From an uncultured Pseudomonadota bacterium (lineage in GTDB: Bacteria; Myxococcota_A; UBA796; CAJQPC01), in NCBI GenBank assembly GCA_937915955.1, contig CALGIB010000627.1, positions 1 through 8,834 on the forward strand: a DNA stretch of 8,834 nucleotides, written 5' to 3'. Below are positions 6,488-8,834 of this stretch, one piece after another (the first letter of the stretch is position 1; every line of letters begins with the position of its first letter). The translations under genes and the position numbers were made by a program. Below the pieces are notes generated by a model. It made no database searches and had not been told where the DNA came from. It saw only the letters and a program-made list of their open reading frames with translations.

Positions 6488-7635
6488 CGCCTCAGCTCTC
6501 GTCCGTCGCTCGCACCAGCATCCAGCGCGCGGGTCTGTCGCTCATCGCCGACAAGGTGGTGGCCGGTGAGCGCCTGAGCATGGACGAGGGCGTGCAGCTC
6601 TTCCACACCCCGAACCTGGCCGCGGTGGGTGCCCTGGCCAACCTGGTCCGCGAGCGCAAGCACGGGGACATCAGCTGGTTCAACCGCAACCTGCACATCA
6701 ACGCGACGAACGTGTGCGAGGCCAGCTGCGTGTTCTGCAGCTTCGCCCGCCTCGAGGAGGGCGCGCCCTCGGCCTACACGATGTCCATGGAGCAGGCGGT
6801 CGGCCGGATCGAGGCCCTACGAGACGCCTTCATCACCGAGGTCCACATCGTCAACGGTCTGCACCCGGGGCTGCCCTTTTCGTACTACACGGACCTGCTC
6901 CGCGCGATCAAGGCGGCCCGCCCGGACCTGCACATCAAGGGCTTCACGGCGGTGGAGATCCACTACTACGCCCACAAGTACGGCATGGACTACGAGGGCG
7001 TCATCCAGGCCCTGCGCCAGGCTGGGCTGGACAGCATGCCCGGCGGCGGCGCCGAGATCTTCCACGAGCGGGCCCGCAAGAAGCTCTGCCCCGACAAGGT
7101 CGACACCCAGGGCTGGCTCGAGGTGCACCGCACGGCACACAGACTGGGCATGCGCACGAACTGCACGATGCTCTTCGGCAGCATCGAGCGCCTCGAGGAG
7201 CGCGTGGACCACATGGTGCGCCTGCGAGAGCTGCAGGACGAGAGCCTGGCGCTGCAGGCCCAGGACCCCAGCCGGGCGGCCTTCCAGACCTTCATCCCCC
7301 TGAAGTTCCACAACGAGAACAACCGCCTGGCGCGCCTGTCCGCCCCTACGGGCCACGACGCCCTGCGCACCATCGCTGTCAGCCGCCTGATGCTGGACAA
7401 CATCCCGCACATCAAGAGCTACTGGGTGATGCTGGGCCAGGAGATCGCGCAGCTCTCGCTGAGCTTCGGCGCCTCGGACATCGACGGGACCGTGCGCGAG
7501 GAGCGCATCTACCACATGGCCGGCGCCAAGACGCCCCAGGAGCTGACCCGCAGCCAGCTGGTCACGCTCATCCGCGCGGCCGGCCGCATCCCCGTCGAGC
7601 GGGACACCCTCTACAACGTCGTCGCGGAGGCCTGA
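6484..7635 (+). CDS. mqnE: Aminofutalosine synthase MqnE (radical SAM)
   Basis: A 383-residue radical SAM enzyme that adds the adenosyl radical from SAM to 3-[(1-carboxyvinyl)oxy]benzoate, giving 6-amino-6-deoxyfutalosine. The 4Fe-4S motif is C78-x3-C82-x2-C85 within HINATNVCEASCVFCSFAR. Family marks follow: EVHIVNGLHPGLPFSYY, IKGFTAVEIHYYA, GLDSMPGGGAEIFHERARKK, TMLFGSIERLEERVDH, FIPLKFHNENNRL, and DNIPHIKSYWVMLGQEIAQL. The HINxTNVC and GLHPG pattern favours MqnE over MqnC. Two positions differ from the forms I remember as common: GS at 232-233 where many members have GH, and NGLHP for GGLHP. These may be clade variants. AGGGG (6471-6475) lies 8 bp before the ATG, which overlaps the UbiX stop (ATGA). 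It is cotranscribed with MqnA, whose product is its substrate. Confidence 0.95.
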   Translation: MTPQLSSVARTSIQRAGLSLIADKVVAGERLSMDEGVQLFHTPNLAAVGALANLVRERKHGDISWFNRNLHINATNVCEASCVFCSFARLEEGAPSAYTMSMEQAVGRIEALRDAFITEVHIVNGLHPGLPFSYYTDLLRAIKAARPDLHIKGFTAVEIHYYAHKYGMDYEGVIQALRQAGLDSMPGGGAEIFHERARKKLCPDKVDTQGWLEVHRTAHRLGMRTNCTMLFGSIERLEERVDHMVRLRELQDESLALQAQDPSRAAFQTFIPLKFHNENNRLARLSAPTGHDALRTIAVSRLMLDNIPHIKSYWVMLGQEIAQLSLSFGASDIDGTVREERIYHMAGAKTPQELTRSQLVTLIRAAGRIPVERDTLYNVVAEA

Positions 7636-7638
7636 GCC

Positions 7639-8834
7639 ATGCCCAAGGACCCCATCGTCGTCGCGGCCGTCGGCTACACCAACGCCTGGCCCCTGCTCAC
7701 GCGCCTGGATCGTATCGAGTACCAGGTGGTCGAGGGCCACCCCTCGGCGGTCGCGCGCATGCTGCGCGAAGGTCAGGCGGACGTCGGCCTGATCCCCGTC
7801 GCCGCCCTGCTGACCGACGGCGACTACCGGGTCATCCCCCAGTGGTGCATCGGCGGCGAGGGCGCGGTCCACAGCGTGCTGCTGGTGGCTGAGACCCCGC
7901 CCGAGCAGTGGACGACGGTGGTGCTGGACGGGGTCTCCCGCACCAGCGTGGTCCTGGCCCAGCTGCTGCTGAGGCGCGGCCCCCTGGCGGAGACCGTGCG
8001 CGTGGAGTTCGAGCACGCCGAGCCCGGTCAGGCCCTGGAGCGCGCGGGCGGCGTCGTCGCCAGCCTGGTCATCGGGGACGCGGCCCGGGACCTGCCCGAG
8101 CGCCTGAGCGTGCGCCTGGACCTGGGTCAGGCCTGGTGGGACTGGACGGGGCTGCCCTTCGTCTTCGCCGTGTGGGCCGGTCGGCCCGACCTGCCCGTGT
8201 CCGCCATCGAGGGCCTGCGCCGCGCGGCGACCGAGGGCATGGGCCTGCGCGGCGCCCTGCCCGAGCCCGACCGCAGCTACGTGCTCGAGCAGATCCGCTA
8301 CGAGCTGGACGACCGGGCGATGATGGGCCTGCGTCGCTTCGCGGCCCTCGCCGCCGAGGAGGGCCTGGTCGGCAGCCAGGACTTCCGCCTCTACGGCCCT
8401 GCCCGCGACAGCCTGCCCCGGGCCGAGCTGGCCGAGGTGCTGGAGCGGGCCGTCCAGGGTCGGGGCCTGACCCGCGAGGAGCTGACCGCCCTGGCCGAGC
8501 GAGGCATGCAGGCCGATCTCTGCGCCGCCGCCAGCCTGCGTCGCGAGGCGGTGCTTCCCGGCGAGGAGGTCAGCTACATCCTGGCCGAGCAGGACGAGGA
8601 GCTGCCCTGGGTGGTGCAGCTGCGCCTGGGCACCGAGAGCCTGGACGAGCGCGTCGCCCGACTGCTGGCGCTTCGGGGCCTGCAGGACAGCGGGGCGGAG
8701 GTCCTGGCCGTCCAGGTCCTGGGCGCCCCCTCCACCGAGGCGGGCCGCACGGCCGCCGACTGGCTGCGCTGGGTCGCCCTGGCTCGCCTGGCGCTGCCCG
8801 CGGTGCTGCACGTCTCGGCGCTCTGGGAGGGGGA
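7639..8834 (+). CDS. mqnA: Chorismate dehydratase MqnA fused to a radical-SAM remnant lacking its core (3' end outside window)
   Basis: At least 398 residues; the frame is open at the right edge. Residues 1-255 are a complete-looking MqnA domain, which dehydrates chorismate to 3-[(1-carboxyvinyl)oxy]benzoate. Marks are VGYTNAWPL (11-19), HPSAVARML, ADVGLIPVAAL (47-57), LDGVSRTS (96-103), VIGDAA (144-149) and GLPFVFAVWA (171-180). Residues 277-316 (LTREELTALAERG, then EEVSYILAE) resemble the N-terminal helix and strand that precede the cysteine motif in MqnC. Residues 331-398 resemble the C-terminal part of MqnC/MqnE: ESLDERVARLLALRGLQD aligns with MqnE 235-252 and DWLRWVALARL with MqnE 292-302. 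The intervening ~150 residues with CxxxCxxC are absent; the tail's only Cys is C295. GGAGG (7626-7630) lies 8 bp before the ATG. The MqnA part is sure; the remnant reading is moderately sure. Confidence 0.88.
   Translation, partial: MPKDPIVVAAVGYTNAWPLLTRLDRIEYQVVEGHPSAVARMLREGQADVGLIPVAALLTDGDYRVIPQWCIGGEGAVHSVLLVAETPPEQWTTVVLDGVSRTSVVLAQLLLRRGPLAETVRVEFEHAEPGQALERAGGVVASLVIGDAARDLPERLSVRLDLGQAWWDWTGLPFVFAVWAGRPDLPVSAIEGLRRAATEGMGLRGALPEPDRSYVLEQIRYELDDRAMMGLRRFAALAAEEGLVGSQDFRLYGPARDSLPRAELAEVLERAVQGRGLTREELTALAERGMQADLCAAASLRREAVLPGEEVSYILAEQDEELPWVVQLRLGTESLDERVARLLALRGLQDSGAEVLAVQVLGAPSTEAGRTAADWLRWVALARLALPAVLHVSALWEG

Noticed and set aside
6817..8811. 664-codon open frame on the minus strand, opposite mqnE and mqnA
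   Set aside because: The product is repetitive in Gln, Ala, Gly, His and Val with no domain. It mirrors the third-position GC bias of the genuine plus-strand genes, which carry clear family motifs.
1..8834. Mobile elements, CRISPR, tRNA or rRNA genes, tandem repeats
   Set aside because: None seen: no transposase or integrase motifs, no regularly spaced repeats, no tRNA-like cloverleaf, and almost no noncoding space outside 3407-3464 and 4059-4155.

Overview
This is a GC-rich (about 70 % by eye), tightly packed bacterial chromosomal window with no RNA gene, CRISPR array or mobile element. The organism looks like a Gram-negative, high-GC member of Myxococcota or a related former deltaproteobacterial lineage. 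The reasons are two short-signal lipoproteins (one with a Cys-rich von Willebrand A domain), a futalosine-type menaquinone route, and an MqnE of the kind I associate with that group. This placement is inference, not proof.

Layout. (1) Positions 2-2635, plus strand: the C-terminal part of a GltS-like sodium/glutamate symporter, a PPP-family metallophosphoesterase and a vWA-like lipoprotein. They overlap by 4 bp or are 1 bp apart, so they probably form one transcription unit. (2) Positions 2642-4058, minus strand: a lipoprotein with a carboxypeptidase-regulatory-like domain, preceded by a GbsR/MarR-type regulator. The convergent junction at 2615-2653 carries an imperfect hairpin built from the ends of both genes. 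(3) Positions 4059-4155: the only AT-rich intergenic segment, a divergent promoter region with a 16-bp near-palindrome that is a likely operator. (4) Positions 4156-8834, plus strand: a five-gene menaquinone operon of long-chain polyprenyl diphosphate synthase, UbiE/MenG methyltransferase, UbiX-type flavin prenyltransferase, aminofutalosine synthase MqnE, and an MqnA protein that runs off the window.

How the genes fit together. MqnA makes 3-enolpyruvylbenzoate from chorismate, and MqnE joins it to SAM to make aminofutalosine. Later enzymes not in this window (hydrolase, MqnC, MqnD, UbiA-like and UbiD-like proteins) would finish the naphthoate ring and attach the tail. The polyprenyl synthase supplies that tail, UbiX supplies prenylated FMN for the UbiD-like decarboxylase, and UbiE does the final C-methylation. 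The divergent GbsR-like protein is the obvious candidate regulator.

The most notable item is the last gene. After a complete MqnA domain it continues into sequence resembling the N-terminal helix and the C-terminal part of MqnC/MqnE radical SAM enzymes, while about 150 residues between them, including the CxxxCxxC iron-sulfur motif, are absent. It looks like an MqnA protein carrying a catalytically dead, core-deleted radical SAM remnant.
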